Below, piece after piece: positions 43,636-53,715 of a stretch of 64,000 nucleotides of DNA. The position numbers and the translations under genes are program-made. A model generated the notes under the pieces. That model was not told the DNA's origin. It was given only the letters and a program-made list of their open reading frames with translations, and did no database searches. Numbering within the stretch: position 1 is the stretch's first letter; the number at the start of each line of letters is the position of its first letter. The DNA is from Aphrocallistes beatrix (Eukaryota > Porifera > Hexactinellida > Sceptrulophora > Aphrocallistidae): the NCBI GenBank assembly GCA_963281255.1, contig OY725495.1, positions 2,232,001 to 2,296,000 on the forward strand, in the 5' to 3' direction.

Positions 43636-45633
43636 CAGTGGTTCCCAACCTTTCTTAACTCACGTACCCCTTCGAGATAGAAAATTTACCGCGTACCCCT
43701 GTGAAAAAGTATAGTTGAGTTTATTGTATGAATGTTTACTTACTTAGTACTAGAAAGAATTGCTTTGAGGAGTAGATTTATATATAACGTACTGTATAAT
43801 AAATTACGTGTGTTAATGAGACGGTTGCGATTGCTTCAATGCAGCTAGTTTCTTAATGTCAAGCGAAGTCTTAGCAATTGCACATCGCATGTCGTCTTGA
43901 ACAGACAATCGATTCCTGTGTTTGGTTTTTATGTGAAACAGTGTCGAAAAACCGGATTCACACAAGTAAGTGGAAGGAAATGGGAGTAGCAGTCTATTTG
44001 CCAGTTTAGATACTTTGGGGTAGGCATTGACCATCTTGCACCAGAAACTAATCAGATGAACTTCAGCGAACAATTCTTTTGCATTGCTATCATTGATCAA
44101 TTCAATGAATTCTTCCTGTTCGGCTTCTGGGATCGAATTAAAATCAACTTTGAAAGGATTTCTGACAAATTTGAAATCTCTGTCATTCACATCTTCAAAA
44201 TATGACAAAAAATATTTCTGTAGTGCTCTCAAGTGCACCAGAATTACCTCTTTCGTTTCAACATCTAAAACTGTCTTCTTCTCCGTAGTGAGTGCATTCA
44301 AAGTATGAAACTGGTCCAATTTTCCTTTGCTAATTTGACCACTCCACAGCTCTAGTTTCATTATGAATGCATTGACCTTATCCACAAAGTCAAGTATCGT
44401 GTTTTCTATTCCTTGAATGGATAAATTTAGTCTATTCAGTTGAGAAAAAATATCAACAAGGTAGGCAAGTTTTAGGCTCTGCTCGACAATGTTAAAATGC
44501 AACATAAAGTCTTGTTTATTCTTTTGCAAAATAAACTCTTGAATTTCGGCTCGTAATTCAAACACTCGCTTAACAACATTGCCTCTAGATAACCAGCGCA
44601 CTTCTATGTGAAATAGAAGGGTTTCTGAACTCGCATCTAGATCTTTACATAACTCTCGAAATAGACGTGTATTCAAAGAACTACTCTTAATATAGTTTAC
44701 CAATTTTATAACCCCAGACATAACATCCAAAAGCAAAGGTGGGAGTGTTTTAGCAGCAAGAGCATGTCTATGTATCATGCAATGAAGTGACAAAACTTCT
44801 GGAACTTGAGTTCTAGCTCGGGCTTGAAATCCTGAATGACATCCTAACATTGCAGGAGCCCCATCAGTACAGACACCACATAGGTTTTGCCAGACCAAAC
44901 CGTTATCGATAAAGAATTCGTAAACTTTTTCAAAAACATCAATTCCTCTTGTTGTTGTTTGTAAAGGCAGACAAAAGAGAAAATCTTCTTTGAATTCCCT
45001 ATCATGGATATCTCTGGCAAAGCAAATTAGCTGAGCACATGAAGCTACATCTGTTGACTCATCTAACTGGATACTGAATAAACCCAATGGTGCTGTTTTC
45101 ATCTCAGATACAACTTGTAACTTGACATCTTCTGACATATCTACGATACGACGGTGAACAGTGTTATTGGAAATGGATAATGGTGCTAATTTATTAACGT
45201 TATCTTCACCTAACATTAACTTAACTGCTTCTTTGATGCAAGGAAGGATCAAAGTTTCCCCAATTGTATGTGGTTTCTTTTGTTGAGCTATTTTCAAGGA
45301 AATAGCATAAGACGCTTCAATTGCCGAAACTGAAAGCTGATTAAACGTTCCAGTGGTATCTAATCGGGCTTTCTTTACACCACTTTCTTTTCGGACTATC
45401 TATTTATATTTATGACTGAAATATTATGTTTATATAAAACACTAATGAATACATACGTAAGTAGGATACAGTGAATCACAGTAAGTTTTTAGCGCCAACT
45501 TTATTATGATTCGTCTACTTGAATCCACAAGTTACCAATAATCTAAGATATCTCAATTAAGTAGTTCGCGTACCCCTAACAAAATGGCTCGCGTACCCCT
45601 AGGGATACGCGTACCCCAGGTTGGGAACCACTG
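43636..45633 (-). mobile_element. hAT transposon with 8-bp duplication
   Basis: The termini CAGTGGTTCCCAACCT and AGGTTGGGAACCACTG are perfect inverse matches over 16 bp. Both sides show the 8-bp duplication CTCTAGAT. Subterminal GTACCCC and CGCGTACCCC motifs lie inside both ends. The length is 1998 bp. Confidence 0.95.
43813..45395 (-). CDS. hAT transposase (ZBED5/FAM200-like), BED-less
   Basis: Uninterrupted frame of about 526 codons (open from 45399, stop at 43813). Counting from the Leu codon at 45295-45297 as residue 1, it has D79 (SIQLDEST), D145 (GVCTDGAPAM), the C/H cluster LHCMIHRHAL (173-178), RWLSRGN (234-240) with E247 in FELRAEI, and the dimerisation block FPSTYLCESGFSTL near the end, finishing KQSQPSH. 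These are the conserved hAT blocks and the acidic residues are present. The usual N-terminal BED finger is missing. The frame enters at an acceptor-like ATAG, and only about 240 bp remain before the TIR. No early ATG lies in the open frame. It is either an internally deleted copy or needs an exon I cannot see. It shares its ending with the remnant at 29.9 kb. Confidence 0.85.
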
Positions 45634-45696
45634 CTCTAGATGATATGTCTTGTGCTCTGTATCCATTTATGATATACTTAGTCAATAAGTAGTATT

Positions 45697-46132
45697 GGGT
45701 CCGCACATTTTGATCAAATTTTCAGTAGAACTTTGATCGAATTCTCGGATGTCGAATTTTGATCAAAAAGTCAAAATTGATGAATTTGATCAAAGTTCTA
45801 CATTAATTGACTCATGTAGAACTTTGATCAAAACAATGTAGAACTGTGATCAAAATGACAAATGTCGAAATTTGATCAAAGTTCTACATCAACTGGCTCA
45901 TGTAGAACTGTGATCAAAACGATGTAGAACTTTGATCAAATAGGTAGAACTGTGATCAAATCAGTAGAACTGTGATCAAATCAGTAGAACTTTGATCAAA
46001 TCAGTAGAACTGTGATCAAATCAGTAGAACTTTGATCAAATCAGTAGAACTTTGATTTTTTTAATGATTTGTAATCTCGTATGATTATTTTCCGTATTTG
46101 TTTTCTACTTGTGTGTCCCCATTTAGTTTAGA
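45697..46132 (+). repeat. MULE left TIR with 20-bp motif array
   Basis: GTAGAACTNTGATCAAATCA repeats about eight times at 45940-46060, and looser copies fill the outer part. TGATCA is palindromic. The inner part (TTTCTACTTGTGTG region) is duplicated again at 46142-46235. Confidence 0.9.
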
Positions 46133-46257
46133 TATTCACTTTGATCAAATCAGTAGAACTTTGATTTTTTTAATGATTTGTAATCTCGTATGATTATTTT
46201 CCGCATTTGTTTTCTACTTGTGTGTTCCCATTTAGCCCAGTAATTCCTAAGTAGTGG

Positions 46258-46265
46258 TATTTAAG
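46258..46265 (+). promoter_or_regulatory. Possible TATA-like box of the MULE gene
   Basis: TATTTAAG lies 84 bp before the ATG at 46349, just inside the left TIR's duplicated segment. Placement is plausible, but no start-site data support it. Confidence 0.35.
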
Positions 46266-46348
46266 TCTAATTCCTTTGATTCTTCATCTTTTTCTATCTT
46301 GTCAACTACTTCATTTTATCGATCTTTCACTCGTAATCTGGATAATTA

Positions 46349-47953
46349 ATGAATTATAGGATTTTAGAAGGTAAGAAGTTAGGCTCTCGGAACTACGAAA
46401 GTCAAGGGTATCTCTATACAGCTTCTTCGTCTAATGAAAAATGCATCTATTTGAGATGTACCCTTTGGCGAACTAACGGAATTGAGTGTTCTGGATCTGG
46501 ACGAATAGATCTATCAAGCAATCTTTTCTATTCTAAACAAGTTCATTGTCATACACAAGAGACTTATCACTCAGATATCATAGCTCTCAAAAATCAAATT
46601 AAACTTGCTGCTCAACGGTCAACTGAGAACCTCCGACAGGTATTTGATGATGTGACCTCGGTGGATGGTGCAGGTGCTTTAGTAACTTATAAAAATCTAC
46701 GTAACACAATGCTCAAAAGAAGAAGGTTAGAAATACCCGGCAATCCAAAAACACCCGAAGAATTTGAAGAAATGTTATTTCAAACCCGTTTTTCAATTTT
46801 TTTCCGATCAATGATCATTCATCAAGAAGGTTTTGCTGCAATATTTTGGTCCGATCTTATGTTTGAATCTCTGAAAGATAGTCAATCCGTAAATTTCGAT
46901 GGGACTTTTCATGTAGTACCGAAATTATTCTATCAGTTGTTTACAATTTTCATTCAGGACGGTCATCATGCTTTTCCCGCTATACACGTTCTAATGTCTA
47001 AAAAGTCTGAATTCCTTTATGAAGAGGTTCTGCGGAAGATTGTACATTTGATACCTGAATTTCAACCAAAATTAGCAGTCGGTGATTACGAAAAGGCTCC
47101 AAGAAATGCCTTTCGTACAATTTATACTACTATTGAAGTATCTGGCTGTCTCTTCCATTATACTAAAGCTATTTGGAAAAGAGTGAAAAAACTACAGCTT
47201 TCTTCTACCTATACAAAAAACTGCAATTTCAACAAATGGATAAGGTCTATAATGGCTCTTCCCATGCTACCCAAAGAAGAAATTGCAACAGTATATCGAT
47301 TATTATCAGATGTTTCATGTTTGAATCTAAACCAAACGGAAATAGCTCCTCTCAATAAACTTAGATGTTACATTAAAAAAGAATGGATTAACAGAAATGA
47401 TTTTTCAGTCTATGGTTCGATACAGAAAACTAACAATTGCTGTGAAGTTTATCATAAGTCCTTGAAGTCCATTATTCGGGTTAAAAGGCCTAATTTATGG
47501 GCATTTATGGAATTTCTTGAGAAAAATTTGAAAAAATATGATCTTGAATACCAGAGGAAGAAAAATGGTTTAGAAATTGGGAATCGAAGTAAAAAGGATG
47601 TTGATAACGAAGAGAAGAGAAATCGCTGTAAAGCAAAGCTTGAGAATAAAGAATTTACCCCTGTCGAGTATCTCGAAGAAGTTTCAAATACTATTGGTAA
47701 TCAACAATATTATAACTACTCTGATTCCACAGATTCAGAAGAAAATTATGATGAAGATTCTGATGATATAATTGATGAAGAAACGGTGATAAATCAATGT
47801 GTTATTTGTTTGCAAAATAGAGTTTCGACATTTGTCTTACTTCCTTGTGGTCATGCACAAATTTGTGGAAATTGTGAGCCAAATTTCAACCTAGGTGATA
47901 GATGTCCTACTTGTCGTTCTCTGATAATGAACAAGCAACAGATTTTCCAATAG
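46349..47953 (+). CDS. MULE transposase with FLYWCH and RING fingers
   Basis: Intact 534-residue protein. Residues about 12-68 look like a FLYWCH-type zinc finger (C32, C37, C47, and H66/H68 in VHCH), the usual DNA-binding module of animal MULEs. The MULE catalytic domain follows: D184 in NFDGTF, D246 in AVGDYEKAP, the C267/H270 pair in GCLFHY, and E366 in NNCCEVYHKS. An acidic Ser/Asp/Glu-rich linker (about 455-480) leads to a C-terminal C3HC4 RING at 484-522 (CVICL, LPCGHAQICGNC, CPTC), as in ubiquitin E3 ligases. It has a single exon and no stops or shifts. ATG 46349 is the first in frame. Transposase function is well supported; ligase activity is inferred from the eight RING ligands being present. 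Confidence 0.92.
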   Translation: MNYRILEGKKLGSRNYESQGYLYTASSSNEKCIYLRCTLWRTNGIECSGSGRIDLSSNLFYSKQVHCHTQETYHSDIIALKNQIKLAAQRSTENLRQVFDDVTSVDGAGALVTYKNLRNTMLKRRRLEIPGNPKTPEEFEEMLFQTRFSIFFRSMIIHQEGFAAIFWSDLMFESLKDSQSVNFDGTFHVVPKLFYQLFTIFIQDGHHAFPAIHVLMSKKSEFLYEEVLRKIVHLIPEFQPKLAVGDYEKAPRNAFRTIYTTIEVSGCLFHYTKAIWKRVKKLQLSSTYTKNCNFNKWIRSIMALPMLPKEEIATVYRLLSDVSCLNLNQTEIAPLNKLRCYIKKEWINRNDFSVYGSIQKTNNCCEVYHKSLKSIIRVKRPNLWAFMEFLEKNLKKYDLEYQRKKNGLEIGNRSKKDVDNEEKRNRCKAKLENKEFTPVEYLEEVSNTIGNQQYYNYSDSTDSEENYDEDSDDIIDEETVINQCVICLQNRVSTFVLLPCGHAQICGNCEPNFNLGDRCPTCRSLIMNKQQIFQ

Positions 47954-48225
47954 TTAGCGATAAACATTTTAGGAACTCGTGTATAGCATACAGAAGCTAT
48001 TGCGGACTAGTTTTAGAAGTTTCTAGCTTTATTCGTGTAACCAGTTAGTTTCTAGCAACCTACAATTCAGTATACGTATCATATTGTTAACTTTATGTGT
48101 GACTTGTTACTAGGTTTTATGTTACACTTGAGAATCTACATTGTAGTATCTCTTTCTGATGTGAATAACATAATTACAGCTAGAGTAGTCATTAAATTAA
48201 CTAGCAAGCTGAATATCTGAACTAA

Positions 48226-48569
48226 ATGGGGACACACAAGTAGAAAACAAATACGGAAAATAATCATACGAGATTACAAATCATTAAAAAAATCAAAGTT
48301 CTACTGATTTGATCACAGTTCTACTGATTTGATCACAGTTCTACTGATTTGATCACAGTTCTACATGAGCCAGTTGATGTAGAACTTTGATCAAATTTCG
48401 ACATTTGTCATTTTGATCACAGTTCTACATTGTTTTGATCAAAGTTCTACATGAGTCAATTAATGTAGAACTTTGATCAAATTCATCAATTTTGACTTTT
48501 TGATCAAAATTCGACATCCGAGAATTCGATCAAAGTTCTACTGAAAATTTGATCAAAATGTGCGGACCC
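48226..48569 (-). repeat. MULE right TIR
   Basis: Mirror of the left TIR with only about four tandem 20-bp units, hence about 90 bp shorter. Outer segments match the left end closely. Confidence 0.9.
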
Positions 48570-48577
48570 GTAGTATT

Positions 48578-48930
48578 GATTCGAATTTCTACCATTTTCT
48601 ATCACCTATGATTAAAGGGCAAGTAATGCCATTGATTTCTGGTAATTTGGGTCCTTGTTTGCTAATTCAAGCAAGTTGTTTCAAATGAGCTGGGGTTAAA
48701 GATTTGCGCCTGTTCTCACCTTAGTTAATATAATTTTGGGGTTTAGCTGTAACCTATAAGTTTGTGTGAAGTCCTGCCATACCACAGCTTCCTCCACTGC
48801 TCCGCTCCCCGGCACCACAGCCCTTCTCCCAGCTCCAGATATGGGGGTACTGCCCCCCACAGGCTCCAGACCTAGGGGGGGCAGTCCCCCCAGGCACTAA
48901 CACTTAGCGCCTATGGACATCATGTTTATA
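48578..48930. other. GC-rich hairpins, no gene
   Basis: At 48780-48905 the phrases GGGGGTACTGCCCCCCA and GGGGGGGCAGTCCCCCC form strong local hairpins. This is typical of a MITE end. No coding sequence was seen. Confidence 0.4.
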
Positions 48931-48934
48931 TTAT

Positions 48935-49290
48935 GTGGTTGTACATTCTTAAGGTGTATAGATTTTCGGCTAATCATGTATTATTTCAATCTGGTACTAA
49001 TTCATCCCTAGTCCATAATTTTCAGTCTACTGTGAGGCATTATATTGAGTAGGCTATGTTATATGATATTATTCATCATATAGAATTCAAATATCATATT
49101 TGTGCTCTCACGAGTTAACGACGCAGAATAGAGCTGTTAAAAGAAGTGATTTTCAGAGGCCGTTTAAGGACACTTCTAAGTGTTCTAATAATATTTTTTC
49201 ACTTAGAACTGAGCTGTGAATGGGTTGATGCGAAATATGAAATTTGTTTCCATAGCAACGCTGGAATGTAGAAACATGCGCAATACTTCA
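48935..49290. repeat. Family A foldback fragments
   Basis: The right terminus at 48935-49065 ends ACTGTGAGGCATTATATTGA. A further arm piece at 49140-49285 holds GATTTTCAGAGGCCGTTTAA and TTTCCATAGCAACGCTGGAA. Confidence 0.55.
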
Positions 49291-49299
49291 TGAATCTAT

Positions 49300-50250
49300 T
49301 CAAAGTTTACGAATTATCGATATTCCAGGGTTTTATAGATTTCCCCAATTTTCGTTTAAATAACTTGATCACTATTCTTCTAATCTGTACCGCCTTTCAG
49401 AAAAATTGTTGAAGGAATCGAGCAAGCTCTCGTAATATTCTGTAAGGATTCTAATCCGAACATGGAACACTTAAACCTTACTGCCCAAATAACATTGAGC
49501 ATCATGCAAAGTGAAATTATCCTTCATATATTTACAAATAATATTTGGTTGTGCAAATAATCCTTTGTGCGCAATTAATTCTTAATTTTAGACCCTGGAA
49601 AAGAGTTATGAAATATAAACATGTTAATCCTTATAAAATACTCGCATTGTAATTAGTATAATAGAATATCTCATATCAACGGATGATATTTCCGCCATGA
49701 GATAGGAACGAATAAAAAAGGGTTTAAATGATGATTACTTTATATAGGATAGTACACCGCTATAATTATTTTTTAATTATTTATTTTCAAATCAATTCAA
49801 TGAGATTTTAAGTTGAGGAATAGTGAAAACTTGTTTTATGTATTAGGTATTTTCCAATCTCCAAAACTAATATTCAACTTTAGTCATAATAAATAAATCC
49901 CAGTAATTTCGTTAATCAACACCATTGATGTCTTGAAGGAAGAATAAACACTACAAGCTTCACACCTGATAAGTCCAATAATTATTTTACTCATTCAACA
50001 AAATATATTTCTCTATTTTGATTTTAAACCATTAACGGATATCACATAATAGTCCGATTGACCCAGATTATTGCTTGCGGTCTGGTTCAGAAATACACAC
50101 ACATAGAGAGAACACTCGAGGTGAGGGGAACCAAAGCCATACTCTATTCTTTTTATATAATTGAGCTTTGAATTATTTTAAGAGATTTACCGAGTCTAAG
50201 ACCTAGTAGAACTGTATTTTGCATGATAAATTTAGTGATACGTGATGCAA
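49300..50250. other. No gene seen
   Basis: AT-rich with many short oligo-A/T runs. No motif or repeat partner was recognised. Confidence 0.4.
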
Positions 50251-50254
50251 ATAG

Positions 50255-50370
50255 ACCAATACTTCATAAAATTTGGCGACCTAGTTAGCCACCACCATCA
50301 GGGATTTGGTGGGCTGTCGTTTAACTTTGATCGCTGTCGCCACCAAACCGCCAGATTTGTCGAGCACTTG
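50255..50370. repeat. Left inverted repeat of THAP/P-like remnant
   Basis: CACCAAACCGCCAGATTTGT near its right side mirrors ACAAATCTGGTGGTTTGGTG at 52210. The whole 116-bp block corresponds to 52201-52318 in reverse. Confidence 0.7.
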
Positions 50371-50560
50371 TAACCACAATAAATATAAATCAATATTATT
50401 TATTAATATTGTCATTAAATATGACTAGGAAAGTAAATAAGAATAATTGAAATTTGTTTGTTGTCGAATAAATGATTTATTTGATTAAACAGGCATGATT
50501 TCAACATACATTTTGATCTATTTTTGATCAATTCAATGATTACTATCAGTCTATCAGCTA

Positions 50561-50639
50561 ATGCTTAGTAGATGCTCGGCTCCTGGTTGTACGAGTAAAT
50601 GTAACCGAGATGATCGAGTTCCAATATTCAGAATGCTAG
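50561..50639 (+). pseudogene. THAP-domain first exon
   Basis: ATG 50561 begins a 26-codon exon, MLSRCSAPGCTSKCNRDDR continuing to VPIFRML, ending at a GTAAGC donor (50640). CxxxxC near the N-terminus followed by a VPIFR-type stretch is how THAP zinc fingers start, and many THAP genes have an intron at this point. The Cys and His of the second half were not found downstream. THAP fingers bind DNA and occur in P-element transposases. The flanking inverted repeats support a P-like transposon. The assignment rests on a short stretch. Confidence 0.5.
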
Positions 50640-50899
50640 GTAAGCCAACTGAACTCGGACAGGCTCATTGCTCTACATCATGATGAAATATACACCCTCA
50701 AAGTCAACGTATGCGTTAAGTATTTAATATAATTTCTCAATTTTATCATTCTTATTTTCAAAATCTAGACTGTCTCACTTTACCACACGTTATTACCTTA
50801 GATAAATTATAATCTCCATTTGGTTTTGAAAATGATTTCTGTGCCATTCTATCCAAAGCTATACCACCACCCACAAGTCCACAAGAAAAAAATGTTATC

Positions 50900-51285
50900 C
50901 TCCAAATGGACTAGATTAATGCGAATTCTGATATTTTATATAAAGGAGGAAAGATTACCGCTCAAAATTTAAAAGATCCCACCGAAACTGTCTCCCGCCT
51001 AATTCCATACCCATCAATCACAGCTGAAAGATTTTTCCTATTATTAAATCTTGCATCATTGATATAGAAAATTGTATCAGCACTTTAAGAGTTGATAAAG
51101 AAGTTATGTTTGATTTTGATTCACCTGATGAGTTTAAACATTTCTAGTTAGTAGTTCATGGTGGACATAAATATCCATCAGAACCAAAGACTCTAGCTAG
51201 TATTGAAAAGAATGATGATTTTTAGCTATGTTTGTAGAATGCCCACAAGGAAATTCTAATTTTTCCGGAGGAGACTACTGGTGAG
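50900..51285 (+). pseudogene. Decayed coding stretch inside THAP/P-like remnant
   Basis: Plus-strand pieces such as GGKITAQNLKDPTETVSRL and VHGGHKYPSEPKTLAS are open over 30-40 codons between stops. They have protein-like composition but no motif I can assign. By position they could be the remains of the P-like transposase body. Confidence 0.3.
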
Positions 51286-51828
51286 GTTTTTAGCGTTACT
51301 AACAATTATTGGAGGTTTTTCGGTGCATTAATCAAAATTCAAAATTGGTTTCTGATAGAGGTTTGAAAAGTTCAAGAGTTGTTCCATATCATCAGTCGAT
51401 TAACGTAGGACCAATCGATTTTCGAAATCTTATAACTTAGCGATATTATTGCTGATTTACCAAGAAAAAAAGACGGGTTTTTTGTACTTTTTTTCGAACC
51501 CAAATAAAGTTCACAATTTTTGTCATTTTAACTTTCTTTTGGTCCCATGAGGTAGCAAATATGATAGACTATCTATGATTCAATTTTTGAAGCACTATTT
51601 TCCTTGGCATAAAAAAGATTTTGATTGACCGGTTAGGATGTGCTAGCGATAAACAAAAAAAAGACTTTGAGACACTATATATCAAAAACTAGAAATGAGA
51701 ATCAAAAGCGGTTTGGAATGCGTAACTATTTCAAGGAGGAGATACGTGCCCGCCCTTAACATCTCTTATACCTCTACTTTCATCGTATGCTTTATGCCAA
51801 ATCGTATGCTTTTTCGCGGACGGTATTC
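51286..51828 (-). mobile_element. Family E copy, reversed, internally deleted
   Basis: From TTTTTAGCGTTACTAACAA to CGCGGACGGTATTC next to TTAA (51829-51832). It matches the left arm and a piece of the right arm of the 12-19 kb copies. Confidence 0.65.
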
Positions 51829-52200
51829 TTAAATTGTTTATTTACTCACCAATAATTACATTTTATTGACTTATTTAGGTTTCGTTTCATTACCCGTCAG
51901 AAATAGATTCAGCGAGCAAGGAGAAAAGTGGACTTGTGTACACGCCAATATAAGTTTGTCAGAGCAAACAAGATTTAGACTCAGAAAGGATAACAGAGAT
52001 TATAATTATATATATGCTTATTAGTATGAAACATTTAGTATTCTCTGTTGTTTATACGTAAAATCGTATTGTGGTTGCTAAATATCATTATCACATTCAA
52101 AAATTATTTTTCAAATTGACAAATTTATAAAGGGTTCGCAAAATCAGTCGAATTCCTTTGTACTAGAAGAAATTTAATAATATTGAATTAGTGTAGAATA

Positions 52201-52318
52201 CAGTGCTCGACAAATCTGGTGGTTTGGTGGCGATAGTTACTAAAATTTAATGATAAGTCACCAAATCCCTGATCGTGGTGGTGATTAACTAAGCCACCAA
52301 ATTTTATGATTCACTGGT
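52201..52318. repeat. Right inverted repeat of THAP/P-like remnant
   Basis: Inverse of 50255-50370. Because each repeat also carries a hAT-like CAGTG-type tip on its inner side, the pair could instead be two separate MITE copies. Confidence 0.6.
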
Positions 52319-52399
52319 TTATTTATATCTCGTATTTAAGATTTGGTGGCTATTAGCCACAAGAAAAAGGGAAATGGTGGTTAATATTATCCCTTAAAT

Positions 52400-52515
52400 G
52401 GCGCTAGATTTTTGCTAACTCATTTCCGGTTAAGTCATTTTGGGCGGGGAAACCTTAGAAGTGTGGGGTTTTTGCTATAAATAGAAATGACCCCAGGTAA
52501 TTTAAGGGTTAAGAT
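52400..52515. mobile_element. Possible small TTAA-type MITE
   Basis: CCCTTAAATGG at the left and AATTTAAGGG at the right form short inverted ends around 100 bp. TTAA motifs lie at the ends, but the duplication is not clean. Confidence 0.35.
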
Positions 52516-52599
52516 AGCCACAACCACATATTGATTTTGTGAAACACTGGTAGAATATCATGATTTGCATCACAATATTGGCTATTAATGCATCCAATG

Positions 52600-52645
52600 T
52601 TACTTTAACTGTGAGGAATTATTACAGTAGGCTATGGATGACTAT
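52600..52645. repeat. Family A terminus fragment
   Basis: ACTGTGAGGAATTATTACAG then TAGGCTATGG. Confidence 0.4.
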
Positions 52646-52989
52646 TTTATGAGATAATTGAGCAGTCTAGTCATTATAGTTTTCAAGAAATGGCGTAAAA
52701 TATTGAAAAATGCATTTCAACACAGCACAGGATGTAAAACATCTGTAAAAACACCTTGCATCAAATGCGGCAAATGTGGTAACAAATAAAATTGAAGGGT
52801 TTTAATCTGAAACTAGAATTTAATATCGTTGGTTTATATAGGATAGACCTGACTCAATACAAATAGACAACAAACTAAACTTGAAATTTGATTGGCTGAA
52901 GCGAAAAAATATTCACATAAATAGTTCTGTTCACCAATGAATTTGCAGTGTTTTAATAACAGTTGGTTTGATTATATCGACCAATAGGA

Positions 52990-53245
52990 ATAGACCTAAT
53001 TCAATGGACATAAAAACTGAAATTTCCAATTCTAAAAAGATGACCGTTATGTTAGAGTTCCATGATGAGTACGACATTTTCGTCTGAGGTCAGAACTTAG
53101 TGGAGCCACAGCCAAGGCTCCAAAAGGCTAAAAATAAGCTTTCTGTGCCTGGCAGTTTCTTCAATCAATTCGTTACAGATTTATAAATATCCATAGATGT
53201 ATACATACGCACATTAATCAAGTTTTAATAATAAGGATTACTGAG
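52990..53245 (-). repeat. Family B 5' part, reversed
   Basis: Runs backward from CATTTTCGTCTGAGGTCAGA through CTTCAATCAATTCGTTACAG to ATTAATCAAGTTTTAATAA, matching the start of the 17.3-kb copy. Confidence 0.65.
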
Positions 53246-53479
53246 TGTTTTAAAATTTATTATTTATACATTATTTCGTTAATCTGATATTTTTTCTCAT
53301 GGCTACTCGATCAGCAACAACTATCTGGTCAATCGGACAGCCCACCCCGCAATTGAGGAGTTCGGTCAATTGCTTCTATCCAGCGCGACTCTTCGGTGTG
53401 TATTCTTCGAGATGAAGACGTGAAAAGCAATCTACCCGCTGCTGGTAGTACCGTCGATGACGAAGTAATATCTTTTTGG

Positions 53480-53715
53480 GGCCGTGCGAACAGCCTTAAT
53501 TTAGATGCATGTTAGTATCATGTTGGATGTCGTCATCAAAGACTGGCAGAAAGCGACTAAAGTACTCGCTGACCGCCAAATCCTTGTTGATCAACGTGTC
53601 AGACGGAAGAATGGCAATGTCTACTGAGGACATCAACTTCAGACGAGGTATCGAAAAACGGCATAAACGCAAGCTTGTCGAGCAACAACGTCTAGTAACT
53701 CAAAATTTGGTAAGA
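53480..53715 (+). pseudogene. Transposase-like unnamed gene, 5' piece
   Basis: An open stretch, VIKDWQKATKVLADRQIL then DQRVRRKNG, is followed by stops. From memory it resembles the N-terminal region of an unnamed multi-copy invertebrate protein family in which a Trp-containing helix is followed by a basic linker. Its likely continuation lies beyond the inserted TIR element, at 55125-55520. Confidence is limited by the short match. Confidence 0.35.

Larger units (their letters stand above)
45697..48569 (+). mobile_element. MULE transposon, apparently complete
   Basis: Ends GGGTCCGCACATTTTGATCA and its inverse at the right, with GTAGTATT duplicated at 45689-45696 and 48570-48577 (8 bp, or 9 if one extra end base is allowed). 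Long TIRs hold arrays of a 20-bp motif. One intact transposase gene lies between them. The 2873-bp length, long TIRs and duplication fit Mutator-like elements. Confidence 0.95.

Noticed and set aside
45940-46060. Regular repeats that could suggest a CRISPR array
   Set aside because: Units are contiguous without spacers and lie in a MULE terminal repeat of an animal genome.
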